From a virus: DNA of 64,000 nucleotides. Positions 33,721 to 42,006 of this stretch are shown in pieces (the first letter of the stretch is position 1; each line of letters opens with the position of its first letter). The position numbers were made by a program, and so were the translations under genes. The notes below the pieces were generated by a model that saw nothing but the letters and a program-made list of their open reading frames with translations, did not search any database and had not been told where the DNA came from. The stretch covers positions 1-64,000 of the IMG/VR virus record IMGVR_UViG_3300036766_000416. One strand, 5' to 3'.

Positions 33721-33818
33721 TGAGAATTGAGAGTTGGCTGTTTGCAGTGTCACTGATGATTTTGGTGATCGTGTTCTCGTTGGCGATAGTGGGTCTAGTG
33801 AAATACTTTTTTGAGTGA
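33717..33818 (+). CDS. Small one-helix membrane protein, 33 aa (holin/pinholin candidate)
   Basis: A single transmembrane helix (WLFAVSLMILVIVFSLAIVG) with a charged short tail. It overlaps the lysin stop (ATGATGA). Position next to the lysin suggests a lysis role, which is not proven. Confidence 0.5.
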   Translation: MMRIESWLFAVSLMILVIVFSLAIVGLVKYFFE

Positions 33819-33828
33819 TGGAGATTCG

Positions 33829-33969
33829 ATGAGCACAAAGCAGCAGTGGTTATACTGGGGCCCAGTGGCGGTTATGTTGTCATTGATAGCGGTTGTGATG
33901 TTCCATTTGCAGTTGTGGGCGTTCGCGGTGTTGTATCGGTTGGCTTTATATTTTCATTATTTACCATAG
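33829..33969 (+). CDS. Small membrane protein, 46 aa (holin candidate)
   Basis: A hydrophobic core (WGPVAVMLSLIAVVMFHLQLWAF broken by His) makes one or two helices with a basic start. GGAG precedes ATG 33829. Together with the preceding gene it could form a holin/antiholin pair. Confidence 0.5.
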   Translation: MSTKQQWLYWGPVAVMLSLIAVVMFHLQLWAFAVLYRLALYFHYLP

Positions 33970-33977
33970 GGGGTATC

Positions 33978-34244
33978 ATGTCATTGACAGCAGTTGTAAG
34001 AAGTTTATCACAGGAAGAAAAGGATCGTTTGCTGAAGGCGATCAAGGAAATGTCGAACTCTCTGGCACGTGCCGAAGGTGAAGCCGAGTATGTTCGAGAG
34101 GCTACAAAGAAAATATCCGATGATGTGAAACTCGATAAGAAGTTGGTGACTAAATTGGTTCGAGCCCACCACAAACAAAATTTTGATGAGCTTGTGGCTA
34201 TTCAAGATCAATTCGAGGACCTCTATAAGGCGGTCGTAAAATAG
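33978..34244 (+). CDS. dsbA: DsbA-like late-promoter DNA-binding protein
   Basis: This encodes 88 residues. The C-terminal half (DVKLDKKLVTKLVRAHHKQN, then DQFEDLYKAV) follows the pattern of T4 DsbA (89 residues), which binds double-stranded DNA near late promoters. It lies upstream of gp33 and gp59-like genes as in T4. AGGGGG precedes ATG 33978. Confidence 0.75.
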   Translation: MSLTAVVRSLSQEEKDRLLKAIKEMSNSLARAEGEAEYVREATKKISDDVKLDKKLVTKLVRAHHKQNFDELVAIQDQFEDLYKAVVK

Positions 34245-34831
34245 TGTTTACGATTTATCAGGTTACTAACACGCTCAACGGGCACTCATACATCGGATTT
34301 ACTTCTGGACCCGTAGAGGACCGATGGATGGCACATAAAGCTGCGGCACGTAAAGGCGCTCGATGGTCTCTTTCGCGTGCTATTCGGATGTATGGATCGG
34401 ATGTATTTTTGGTGGAAAAACTCGAAGAAGGTTGGGACCCTGAAATTGGTAAGAACATTCGAGAGCCATATTGGATTTCCGTCTTGAATCCAGAATATAA
34501 TATGACTCCAGGAGGTGAAGGGGTTAGGGCTGGAACGAAGCACACTGAGGAACAAAACAAGGAAAAGTCGTTGAGAATGAAGGGGAAGGGATTGGGGAAC
34601 AAGAATTGTATTGGAAAACAAAATTTCAAAGGTAAGAAGCACACGGAGCAGTGGAAAAAGGATAAATCTGCAATGATGATGGGTAGGCGACACACTTTAG
34701 GACGTAGATTTACAACAGAGCAGCTATTAGCACATTCGTTGTTACGCCTGGGGAAAAAACACAAGCCTCATAGAAAAGAAATCAAACCAAGAAAACCTTA
34801 TAAGAAAAGAAATAACAATGCCGACTCGTGA
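34244..34831 (+). CDS. GIY-YIG homing endonuclease
   Basis: This encodes 195 residues. MFTIYQVTNTLNGHSYIGFT is the GIY-YIG core, with an Arg in the catalytic helix (VEDRWMAHK). Lys-rich NUMOD3-type repeats (GTKHTEEQNKEKSLRMKG, GKKHTEQWKKDKSAMMMG) and a basic tail follow. GTG start overlaps the dsbA stop. It sits between dsbA and the gp33-like gene. Confidence 0.9.
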   Translation: MFTIYQVTNTLNGHSYIGFTSGPVEDRWMAHKAAARKGARWSLSRAIRMYGSDVFLVEKLEEGWDPEIGKNIREPYWISVLNPEYNMTPGGEGVRAGTKHTEEQNKEKSLRMKGKGLGNKNCIGKQNFKGKKHTEQWKKDKSAMMMGRRHTLGRRFTTEQLLAHSLLRLGKKHKPHRKEIKPRKPYKKRNNNADS

Positions 34832-35051
34832 GGAAATTCAGAATTTTTCCCTTATGCTTCGTGAGATGGCCGCGCACCAACACATGAGTCTTTGGGATAC
34901 TTTGCTCCATTACTGTGAAAAGACGGGCATGGAGTCTGAGGTCGCTGCTTCGTTGCTCACCAGGGCTGTTCGTGCTGACCTGACGATTGAGATTCAGGAC
35001 CTCAATTTGCTCAAGCGGCGCGGGAAGAAAGATGGCCGACTGCCTCTATGA
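34818..35051 (+). CDS. 33: gp33-like late transcription coactivator
   Basis: This encodes 77 residues. The helical pattern LWDTLLHYCEKTGMESEVAA ... TIEIQDLNLLKRRG and hydrophobic C-terminus (GRLPL) match small gp33 proteins of T4-like phages, which link the sliding clamp and RNA polymerase at late promoters. Position between dsbA and gp59 supports this. It is shorter than T4 gp33 (112). Confidence 0.65.
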   Translation: MPTREEIQNFSLMLREMAAHQHMSLWDTLLHYCEKTGMESEVAASLLTRAVRADLTIEIQDLNLLKRRGKKDGRLPL

Positions 35052-35659
35052 GTGCGACGGGTTTCGAAGCCTTCAAGTTGTATCAATCTCTTCACCTCCA
35101 TTTCACAGACCCTAGGTACGATTTCTTTCGTTACAAGGGGTCTGTGAAACATTGTACCCCCGAAAAGTTTGAGATCCGCCGGGACAAGTTTTTCTTCCAT
35201 CGGTTAGCCAAAAGGTATCCGAACACCGAGGACCTTGTGTTCTTCCTGGCGGCCAACTTCTTCTCACAGAAGGTTGATTGGGTGCGCGATGTCACCTCTG
35301 ATGAGTCCGAGGACGTCTACATGCGCTGTCTGCGTATAAAAGAGTCCCTGGAGTATGTGGTGAACGGTGACCTCAGAGAGCAGGGGTATACCATAGATAC
35401 CCTCCAAGCAGCCATCAGGGTGACCAATGGACAGTACCCACCTTTGTTGACCAAGGCTCTGGAGCATGACATACACGAAGAGACCGTGATCGTGCTGAAT
35501 ACCCTGATAGAATTTCTGCCGTCCTGGGGTAAGCTGGTCACTGATACCATCCTATTTCCACCAATCAAACTTCGCTATGAACGCTATGCGCCGTTTTTAG
35601 AAATAAACCTGAACAAGTTCAGAGGATCACTACGAACACAATTGATGCAGAATAAATAA
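35048..35659 (+). CDS. 59: gp59-like helicase loader
   Basis: This encodes 203 residues. TGFEAFKLYQSLHLHFTDPR and EIRRDKFFFHRLAKRYPN match the start of T4 gp59 (217 residues), an all-helical protein that loads gp41 helicase on gp32-covered DNA. The gene order gp33-gp59-gp32 is as in T4, with an HNH gene inserted before gp32. Confidence 0.85.
   Translation: MSATGFEAFKLYQSLHLHFTDPRYDFFRYKGSVKHCTPEKFEIRRDKFFFHRLAKRYPNTEDLVFFLAANFFSQKVDWVRDVTSDESEDVYMRCLRIKESLEYVVNGDLREQGYTIDTLQAAIRVTNGQYPPLLTKALEHDIHEETVIVLNTLIEFLPSWGKLVTDTILFPPIKLRYERYAPFLEINLNKFRGSLRTQLMQNK
35651..35658 (+). promoter_or_regulatory. Late-promoter-like box
   Basis: AATAAATA, 5 nt before the ATG of the HNH gene. It matches TATAAATA in 7 of 8 positions. 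Confidence 0.45.
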
Positions 35660-35663
35660 ATTT

Positions 35664-36221
35664 ATGGCATATAATTATTCCTACGAACACCACATCATTC
35701 CTCTCCATGAGTGGAAGCGACGAATCAATCCAAAAGCCACCAGGCGTGATAAGGATTTTAATGCCCCCAATAATATTGTGTGGCTAACCTCGGAGCAGCA
35801 TATTCAGGTTCACCAGTTACTTTGGGAATTAAATAATTCGAAGTTCGACTTAATGGCGGCGCGCCTGATGTCTAAGCAAATTACAGACGAAGAGTCTTTT
35901 ATGGAACTCTGCCGAATTGGTGGTGTAATGAGTGGTTTGGCAAATAGAGGAAAGAAATATGCCGCGTGGACAAGAGAACGCCGCCATAGTCAGTCCGAAC
36001 GTATGGTTGGTAATCAGAACACTCTGGGTTATAAACACACAGAGGAATGGAAACAGGAGAAGTCTGCCAGCACGGTGGGTAACCAATATGCTAAAGGTAG
36101 CAAGCGAACTTTAGAACAAAGCATGGCACGAAAAGTCGCCAGACCTAGAAAGGAGCGAGAACCTCACATTTACAAACGTGGCCCTTACAAAAAGAAAAAT
36201 CTTGACAAGCTAACTAAATAG
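35664..36221 (+). CDS. HNH homing endonuclease
   Basis: This encodes 185 residues. YEHHIIPLHEWKRRINPKAT and TSEQHIQVHQLLWEL form the HNH site, followed by GNQNTLGYKHTEEWKQEKSA repeats and a basic end. It is inserted between gp59 and gp32, and its last codons contain the gp32 promoter, so insertion did not break gp32 expression. Confidence 0.87.
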   Translation: MAYNYSYEHHIIPLHEWKRRINPKATRRDKDFNAPNNIVWLTSEQHIQVHQLLWELNNSKFDLMAARLMSKQITDEESFMELCRIGGVMSGLANRGKKYAAWTRERRHSQSERMVGNQNTLGYKHTEEWKQEKSASTVGNQYAKGSKRTLEQSMARKVARPRKEREPHIYKRGPYKKKNLDKLTK

Positions 36222-36230
36222 TGTTATACT
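36202..36230 (+). promoter_or_regulatory. sigma70-like promoter for gene 32
   Basis: TTGACA at 36202-36207 and TATACT at 36225-36230 are spaced 17 bp. It overlaps the end of the HNH gene and leaves a 56-nt leader before gp32. Confidence 0.75.
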
Positions 36231-36286
36231 TGCATCCACATACGGGTTTTCAATAACCATATACTATCACCAATAGGAGGTTTCTT

Positions 36287-37198
36287 ATGTCTACGCCAAC
36301 ATCGTTTTCGGCATTAAAAAGGTCTAGGGGTAGTGTTGAAAAACTTACCCAGGCCATCCAGAGTCTCAATACAAAAAACGACAAGAAAGAGGACGAACGG
36401 TTTTGGGAACCTACAGTCGATAAGGCTGGTAACGGTATCGCCGTTCTTCGGTTCCTTCCAGCACCACAGCAAGACGGTGAGGATGGGTTGCCATGGGTTC
36501 GGACCTTCTCACATGGATTCAAGGGTCCAGGTGGATGGTTGATCGACTTGTGCTTGACCACAGTAGACCAGAAGTGCCCTGTCTGTGAACACAACACCGC
36601 ACTCTGGAATTCTGGAGTTGAGGCGAACAAGACCATTGCGAGAGACCGAAAACGCAAGCTGTCGTATTTTGCGAACATCTTGGTGGTGTCTGATCCAGCC
36701 AAGCCAGAGTTTGATGGTAAGGTGAAGTTGTTCAGATTTGGCAGCAAGATTTTCGACAAGATTTCCGAAAAGATGCATCCAGAATTTGCCGATGAAAAGG
36801 CATTCAGCCCATTCGATTTGTGGGATGGTGCGAACTTCAAGCTCAAGATTCGCCAGGTCGAGGGGTACCGCAACTACGACAAGAGCGAGTTCACCACACA
36901 GGCCCCAGTCTCTACAGACGACGCCGTGCTCGAAAAGCTTTGGCAACAGGAGTTCTCACTGAGGGAGTTTGTATCCCCTAAGCACTTCAAGACCTATGAG
37001 CAGATTGCTGCTCGTATGACCCTGGTGCTTGGGAGTGTCACGGTCAACACCTCAGCGGAAAAGTCTGTGTCAGCAGCTCTCACGGATGACACCGATATGG
37101 GAGTGGTCTCACCTGTCAGTCACCCGGGGTTGCCAACTTCCGCACCGCCGGATGAGGACGATATGAGTTTTTTCCAGAACTTGGCGGAGTCTGAGTAA
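36287..37198 (+). CDS. 32: gp32-like single-stranded DNA-binding protein
   Basis: This encodes 303 residues, close to T4 gp32 (301). The core holds DERFWEPTVDKAGNGIAVLR, HGFKGPGGWLIDLCL and KCPVCEHN (His and Cys zinc ligands), then WDGANFKLKIRQVEGYRNYD, and an acidic C-terminal tail ending DEDDMSFFQNL that binds partner proteins. AGGAGG precedes the ATG. Confidence 0.93.
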   Translation: MSTPTSFSALKRSRGSVEKLTQAIQSLNTKNDKKEDERFWEPTVDKAGNGIAVLRFLPAPQQDGEDGLPWVRTFSHGFKGPGGWLIDLCLTTVDQKCPVCEHNTALWNSGVEANKTIARDRKRKLSYFANILVVSDPAKPEFDGKVKLFRFGSKIFDKISEKMHPEFADEKAFSPFDLWDGANFKLKIRQVEGYRNYDKSEFTTQAPVSTDDAVLEKLWQQEFSLREFVSPKHFKTYEQIAARMTLVLGSVTVNTSAEKSVSAALTDDTDMGVVSPVSHPGLPTSAPPDEDDMSFFQNLAESE

Positions 37199-37227
37199 CC
37201 GAATCGGGGTAATCATAGAGACATAGG

Positions 37228-37257
37228 ATGCCACCGGGTCTCATGATCTGGTGGCAT
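37228..37257 (+). terminator. Hairpin terminator after gp32
   Basis: ATGCCACC (37228-37235) pairs with GGTGGCAT (37250-37257), followed by TT. It lies between convergent gp32 and the leftward structural gene. The rest of the gap (37258-37349) holds a CCCC-GTGA-GGGG hairpin and a TAGGTACCTA palindrome. Confidence 0.6.
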
Positions 37258-37349
37258 TTGTGGGTCTAAATGAACCCCGTGAGGGGCCAGAAAGGGCTCA
37301 GGAGGGCACTTGAGGTAGGTACCTATGGCAAGCTATAGATATCAATGGG

Positions 37350-39257
37350 TTACGCAGGAGCAAAGCCCCTGTCCAGAGACCGCAAATAGCTCGATTCGCC
37401 GCTCCTGGCTGGGGGCATATTTTGATGTGTGGTAGTAGAGTTTGTGGTCTGGTTTTTCACATTATTGATGATTGTTGGTGCCACGATACCCTGTGTCGCG
37501 GGTGTCATAGCTGCATTTCTTTGAAGATCATTCGCTTGCGTGAGGGTTTGTCCTGTCTGTGGAGTCGCCGCCGGAAGTTCGGTGGGTGACGATGACATGA
37601 GGGTTTGAGGTACACTGCTATTCTCATAGGAATTTTCACCACCCATAGATGCAGGTGTTACAGACGAACCAGTTTGGCCTACGATAGCATCCAACCTCGC
37701 TGCGTCATCCCCAACAGCAGTCGGTGATTCGGACTTTGTTTTAGCTTCACCCATGAGCCAATCAGAGACAGACTCTTTGGCCATGGTCATCAGGCTGGGC
37801 AACCTTTCGGCGATCAGAGGATCGGTGAATGGATCAGCGTTGTAGATTTCCATATACGCATCACGTACCAGTGAGGCCACCAGTGACGGGATAGCCGCGC
37901 CAGGAATTGGAAGTGCTCCAGCGGCGTCGATGCCCGCACCCACCAGATCACCTTGAAGTAAGCGTGATGCAGCGAACGCAAGACCTACTGCGGACCCCAC
38001 TACAGGGATCAAAGTTGCAGCTTTCGACCCCAGAATCTTCGGAGCGATTCTTCCGAGGACCCCGGCAATTTTACTCTTGGGGGCAATCTTAGCCACCCCC
38101 TCAACGGCGACACCCACACCTTTGGTGATCTTGGAGGCGCTGCTGAGTTCTTTTGCTGCAATTTTTCCGGCAGCTTTTTCTCCGGCTTCTCCAACAACCT
38201 TCGCACCAGTTCCCAGGATTTTACCTGCGAGATCCTTGACACCACCTATAATGGCTTTTCCACCTTTGAGAATGGCTGAGCCTCCTTTGGTGACCGCACC
38301 TATTGCACCCTTACCTAAGGATTTCAAGGCACCGGTGATGGAGGGAAGAAGTCTGGTCAATGCTCCACCGAGAAGTGATAGTGGATTGAGGAGTTTACCC
38401 AGTGAAGCTGCGAATTCTAAAGCTGCGGCACCAAGTATCTTGAACCACCCCATGAGCGTTTCGAGCCAGGAGGGACCTTCTTTTTTCTCCTCGCCTTTGA
38501 TAATTTGTTTGGGTGTAACCTTTTTGAATTTTGCGCTTTCAGCAGCTTCTTTGTCCCTGATGCGTTCTGCTTCTGCCTTGGCTAATCCAACTCCCTGCTC
38601 CTCAAATTTTTCTATGTTATGGAGCGACAACACCATTTTTTCTAATAGATTGAGAACCTTTGTTGAAGAGACTGGCGAGGCACCACCTTCCGTGCCCTCG
38701 TTTGCTGGGCTTGGGCTTCCGGCTGCCCCTGCAGCACCATCCAGACCTGGAGGAAGGACACCTTGTAAACCCGCTGCACTGCGTATTGATTGCTCAGAGC
38801 GACCCATGATGCGGCCAGCCAAGACAGTAGCGAGCTTTGAGCCACCGGTGAGTCTGTGAACGATGTTGAGAGGATCGAACCGTTTCTTGATTGATGTTTT
38901 GATTTTTCGAGTTTTGAATCCTGCAGCAGCGCCAATTGCACCCTTGACGGAACCTCCACCCGCGAGGTGTTCGGCTGCTACATCAGCCATTGTGTTTTCA
39001 CGTTGCTGACTTTCGACTATTCGGCTTCTAATATTTCTGAGGGCTGCAAGGATTTCTTTTTTTGTTTCTTTTCCAAGTTCTACTTTAGGAGGTTTGGGAT
39101 CTTTAGGAGCGCGAGGGGTTGGACGGTGCTCGTGTTTGATGTTCGCCTTGGCCACTTCTTCCACGGGCTTTGTTTGCGAGGCAATTTTCTCAAGGCTCTC
39201 GCGCATGTCAGCAAACTGATCTTTCATATCTTTGAATGGGTCTTTTTCTTCAGCCAT
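37350..39257 (-). CDS. Tape-measure-like virion structural protein
   Basis: This encodes 635 residues. The N-terminal charged helices (FKDMKDQFADMRESLEKIAS) lead to a long Gly/Ala/Leu-rich hydrophobic middle (about 265-470) and a C-terminal low-complexity part with INNVKNQTTNSTTTHQN, common in tail tape-measure and inner tail proteins. T4 gp29 is 590 residues and neighbours gp48, as here. ATG 39257 lies 5 nt after TATAAATA with no ribosome site. Confidence 0.55.
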   Translation of the reverse strand: MAEEKDPFKDMKDQFADMRESLEKIASQTKPVEEVAKANIKHEHRPTPRAPKDPKPPKVELGKETKKEILAALRNIRSRIVESQQRENTMADVAAEHLAGGGSVKGAIGAAAGFKTRKIKTSIKKRFDPLNIVHRLTGGSKLATVLAGRIMGRSEQSIRSAAGLQGVLPPGLDGAAGAAGSPSPANEGTEGGASPVSSTKVLNLLEKMVLSLHNIEKFEEQGVGLAKAEAERIRDKEAAESAKFKKVTPKQIIKGEEKKEGPSWLETLMGWFKILGAAALEFAASLGKLLNPLSLLGGALTRLLPSITGALKSLGKGAIGAVTKGGSAILKGGKAIIGGVKDLAGKILGTGAKVVGEAGEKAAGKIAAKELSSASKITKGVGVAVEGVAKIAPKSKIAGVLGRIAPKILGSKAATLIPVVGSAVGLAFAASRLLQGDLVGAGIDAAGALPIPGAAIPSLVASLVRDAYMEIYNADPFTDPLIAERLPSLMTMAKESVSDWLMGEAKTKSESPTAVGDDAARLDAIVGQTGSSVTPASMGGENSYENSSVPQTLMSSSPTELPAATPQTGQTLTQANDLQRNAAMTPATQGIVAPTIINNVKNQTTNSTTTHQNMPPARSGESSYLRSLDRGFAPA

Positions 39258-39262
39258 GGTAG

Positions 39263-39270
39263 TATTTATA
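39263..39270 (-). promoter_or_regulatory. T4-type late promoter box (leftward)
   Basis: TATAAATA, then CTACC, then the ATG of the structural gene at 39257. Confidence 0.75.
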
Positions 39271-40152
39271 TCACAGAAACGGAAGGTCTCTTTCGGTGAG
39301 CACTAGGAATTCCCAACCCTGGTCTTTGGCGAATATTGTGGCCGCGGCAAACTTTGCTTGATTGGTGGCTACAATTGCAGCCTCTTGTAGCAGTTTTTGC
39401 GACCTTCGTTTTGATTGACGTAGCACCGTATCATTAAAAGGTTTTATTTCGATGATAAAGACCTTGATACCTGTCTTTGTTTGAACCTTGGTTAGAAAAT
39501 CTGGATAGTATGTTCGTTGTTTCTGTTTGACGGGGTCAAAGTAAGGTATTTTTAATTCTTCGCTAGACCAAGAGATCGTGGCCGGAGATTCGTCGATCCA
39601 ATACATCACCCTTTTCTCCCACATAGAACGATACACGATTGTCTTGATATTCCCAACGTATTTTGTTGGGTTACGTGGGGTAAAAAACCCTTTGTAGGTC
39701 ATTCTTCCGTTATTCATTCTAAACGCTCCTCTTGTTGCCATAGATAGGGCAATTTTCTTGTATCGAGCATCGTAAAATTGCTGTAAAATCTCAGGAGACG
39801 ATTCTTTATGCCAACGATGGATGCTATTACGGGCAAGTTCTTGTCTTTGTTCTAGGGTCAATCTATTAGTATTCTTCTTTATTAGTTGTTCTTTTGACAT
39901 CAGACTATTTTGTAACCTTATAGTTTGTCCTATCTTTGTTCTTATATTAGCCCCCTCTACTGTCTCTTCCCTCTCTTTCCACAGTCGTTCCATGTTACCT
40001 CGAACCTTTTCTACAAATTGGGAATGCCGTATGGGGTCATTTTTGAGTTTGAGTCTATACAGCTTGGCCGCACAGGACCTAGAGCAACATGGTTGTTTGG
40101 TGGTAGGGATGTGGCAGAATTGGCACTGACCGAGGGTATAAATATCCGACAT
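39271..40152 (-). CDS. gp4-type head-completion nuclease with zinc-finger N-terminal extension
   Basis: This encodes 293 residues. The C-terminal 150 or so (GFFTPRNPTKYVGNIKTIVY, ISWSSEELKIPYF, TYYPDFLTKV, FIIEIKPFNDT) matches the T4 gp4/50 head-completion family with its PD-ExK-like core. The N-terminus adds about 130 residues with CQFCHIPTTKQPCCSRSCAA and a Lys/Arg helical linker resembling homing-nuclease DNA-binding modules. GGGAGG supports ATG 40152; ATG 40209 is 4 nt after the late box. Confidence 0.75.
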   Translation of the reverse strand: MSDIYTLGQCQFCHIPTTKQPCCSRSCAAKLYRLKLKNDPIRHSQFVEKVRGNMERLWKEREETVEGANIRTKIGQTIRLQNSLMSKEQLIKKNTNRLTLEQRQELARNSIHRWHKESSPEILQQFYDARYKKIALSMATRGAFRMNNGRMTYKGFFTPRNPTKYVGNIKTIVYRSMWEKRVMYWIDESPATISWSSEELKIPYFDPVKQKQRTYYPDFLTKVQTKTGIKVFIIEIKPFNDTVLRQSKRRSQKLLQEAAIVATNQAKFAAATIFAKDQGWEFLVLTERDLPFL

Positions 40153-40213
40153 AGCTGGACCTCCCGAAAGGTTTAGAGTGTCTGGGGTGGCGAAACCCGC
40201 GAGGCACATCTTC

Positions 40214-40221
40214 TATTTATG
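40214..40221 (-). promoter_or_regulatory. Divergent late promoter, leftward box
   Basis: CATAAATA read leftward. With the rightward copy 3 nt away it forms the near-palindrome TATTTATGTCACATAAATA. Confidence 0.7.
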
Positions 40222-40224
40222 TCA

Positions 40225-40232
40225 CATAAATA
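40225..40232 (+). promoter_or_regulatory. Divergent late promoter, rightward box
   Basis: CATAAATA followed by C, 27 nt before the gp48 start, which has its own GGAGG ribosome site. Confidence 0.7.
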
Positions 40233-40259
40233 CACTGATGCAGTCCATTGGAGGTATTT

Positions 40260-41339
40260 ATGGCGGACGAGAGTCTCGTTGGTGATATACAAAACTATGT
40301 GGTAGATAAGTTCAAACAGTTGGTGAATAGCGAGACAGCACGAAACGCTGCATTCGTTACCAGGGATGCGATCAATAGCATTACGGCTGAGGAGACGCAG
40401 GAGCAACGTGGTAAGAATGTAAAAGAACAAAAACTTTACCAATACAAGTATCACCAGTATCCCCTCGATTTAGCAAAAGGCGGCCGCCATCCATACTATA
40501 TGACATTTTTTATTGCGACTCAAGACTTGTCCCAATTCAAGCGCCCAAAGTCAAAAGGTCCGGCTCCTCTGTCTACCGTTGATATCAACGCCAGGGCTAC
40601 TAAGACTTTAGCTAAAAATTATAAGGACAGCAATATAGGTTTCGGTAGAAAAACCCATCGCACAACCAATGCGATCCGGTTATACATGCCCGATAGCTTG
40701 AGTTGGAATTTCCGCAACCAATTTGGTGACGTGAGTTTATCGGGGATTCCTGGTACGGCCCTAGCTCAGGCTATCGCCTCGGGTCCTGCTTTAGCCAATT
40801 CTCTTATCGAAGGCTACCAAAAGAGCGGTATTACTGGACTCCTGGCCAGTCTCAATTCCAAGGAAGCGCGCGCCGCGGCCGCTCCACTCGCCGAGGTTAT
40901 TGGAGATAAAATTCCAGGAGTTGGTTCTGGATTACTAACCTCGGCCCTAGGTGTGGCGGTAAATCCACAGATCGATGTCATTTATCAATCTCCATCTCTA
41001 CGAGAATTTATATTTGACTACCTTTTTGCCCCTCGTAATGCTCAAGAATCGGCTATGGTGTCCGATATTATCAAATTATTCAAATTTCATGCATCCCCCG
41101 AAATTCTTAGCACGGGGTTTGGTCGATATTTCATTCCACCATCGGAATTTGATATTGAATTTTCAGTAAATACCATGGGAAAGATTTCAACATGTGTGCT
41201 TGAGGAGGTGACCGTTGATTATGCACCATCAGGAGCCTCGTTTTACAGAAGCGATGATCAACCCGTCAATACGCATATGACCTTGAGATTCAAGGAACTC
41301 GAATTTATGACAAAGGAACTCATAGAAAGAGGATACTGA
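40260..41339 (+). CDS. 48: gp48-like tail-tube cap / baseplate protein
   Basis: This encodes 359 residues (T4 gp48 is 364). The C-terminal part SPSLREFIFDYLFAPRNAQE ... FGRYFIPPSEFDIEF ... VDYAPSGASFY ... MTLRFKELEFMTKELIERGY has the conserved order of gp48 proteins. It sits on the baseplate and starts the tail tube. GGAGG precedes ATG 40260. Confidence 0.82.
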   Translation: MADESLVGDIQNYVVDKFKQLVNSETARNAAFVTRDAINSITAEETQEQRGKNVKEQKLYQYKYHQYPLDLAKGGRHPYYMTFFIATQDLSQFKRPKSKGPAPLSTVDINARATKTLAKNYKDSNIGFGRKTHRTTNAIRLYMPDSLSWNFRNQFGDVSLSGIPGTALAQAIASGPALANSLIEGYQKSGITGLLASLNSKEARAAAAPLAEVIGDKIPGVGSGLLTSALGVAVNPQIDVIYQSPSLREFIFDYLFAPRNAQESAMVSDIIKLFKFHASPEILSTGFGRYFIPPSEFDIEFSVNTMGKISTCVLEEVTVDYAPSGASFYRSDDQPVNTHMTLRFKELEFMTKELIERGY

Positions 41340-41341
41340 AA

Positions 41342-41983
41342 GTGGCTGGACAATATTCCGAATTTCTTTCTTACATCAGTAGGTATGGGGTCGCTAAAAC
41401 CTCACACTTTCGATTATCCATACCCGCGGTGTTTAAGTTAGACAAAAAAAATAAATTCTCTGATATGGATAAACTACTGGGGCTAAGATGCGAAGCCACA
41501 GAATTACCTGGGCGGCAGATCATCTCCAATGATTCAAAGGTCTACGGTCCCACATATAAAACACCTTATCAGTCGCTCTATCAGGAAATTACATTGAATT
41601 TTATCGAAACTAGCTCATTCCTCATTCGTGATTTTTTTGAACAGTGGTTGAGCAACATCTTCAATCCAACCACAAACATGCTCGCTTATCCAGATGATTA
41701 TAGGTTTGAAGTGTCACTCAAACAATATGAAACATTTTTGGATGATGTAAATAATCCTAGTGCCAGCCTTGTAGCTACAGCAAAATGGAGACTCTATAAT
41801 TCGTTCCCCACTGCTGTCAACCAAATGCCAGTCGCATGGGCCGAAGATGGACTCCATCGAGTCACTGTCACCCTGGCCTATGAGTGGTACACACTCTCAA
41901 CAGGTGGTGATTCTCTGAGTGATGAAAGCCGAGAACGTCTCAAGTCTCCACAACAACCTCCAAAAGGAAGTGCTCGTCCATAA
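41342..41983 (+). CDS. 54: gp54/gp19-like tail-tube initiator
   Basis: This encodes 213 residues. FLSYISRYGVAKTSHFRLSI, LGLRCEATELPGRQI and SLYQEITLNFIETSSFLIRD are typical of tube-type proteins that polymerise on the baseplate. It follows gp48 as gp54 does in T4, but it is shorter (T4 gp54 is 320). GTG start. Assignment to gp54 and not gp19 rests on position. Confidence 0.7.
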   Translation: MAGQYSEFLSYISRYGVAKTSHFRLSIPAVFKLDKKNKFSDMDKLLGLRCEATELPGRQIISNDSKVYGPTYKTPYQSLYQEITLNFIETSSFLIRDFFEQWLSNIFNPTTNMLAYPDDYRFEVSLKQYETFLDDVNNPSASLVATAKWRLYNSFPTAVNQMPVAWAEDGLHRVTVTLAYEWYTLSTGGDSLSDESRERLKSPQQPPKGSARP

Positions 41984-42006
41984 TCATTCTAGAAAGGTGA
42001 ATTGTC

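Noticed and set aside
38077-38859. 260-codon rightward frame inside the leftward structural gene
   Set aside because: It is a Pro/Ala-rich shadow of the Gly/Ala/Leu-rich coding strand, with no ribosome site.
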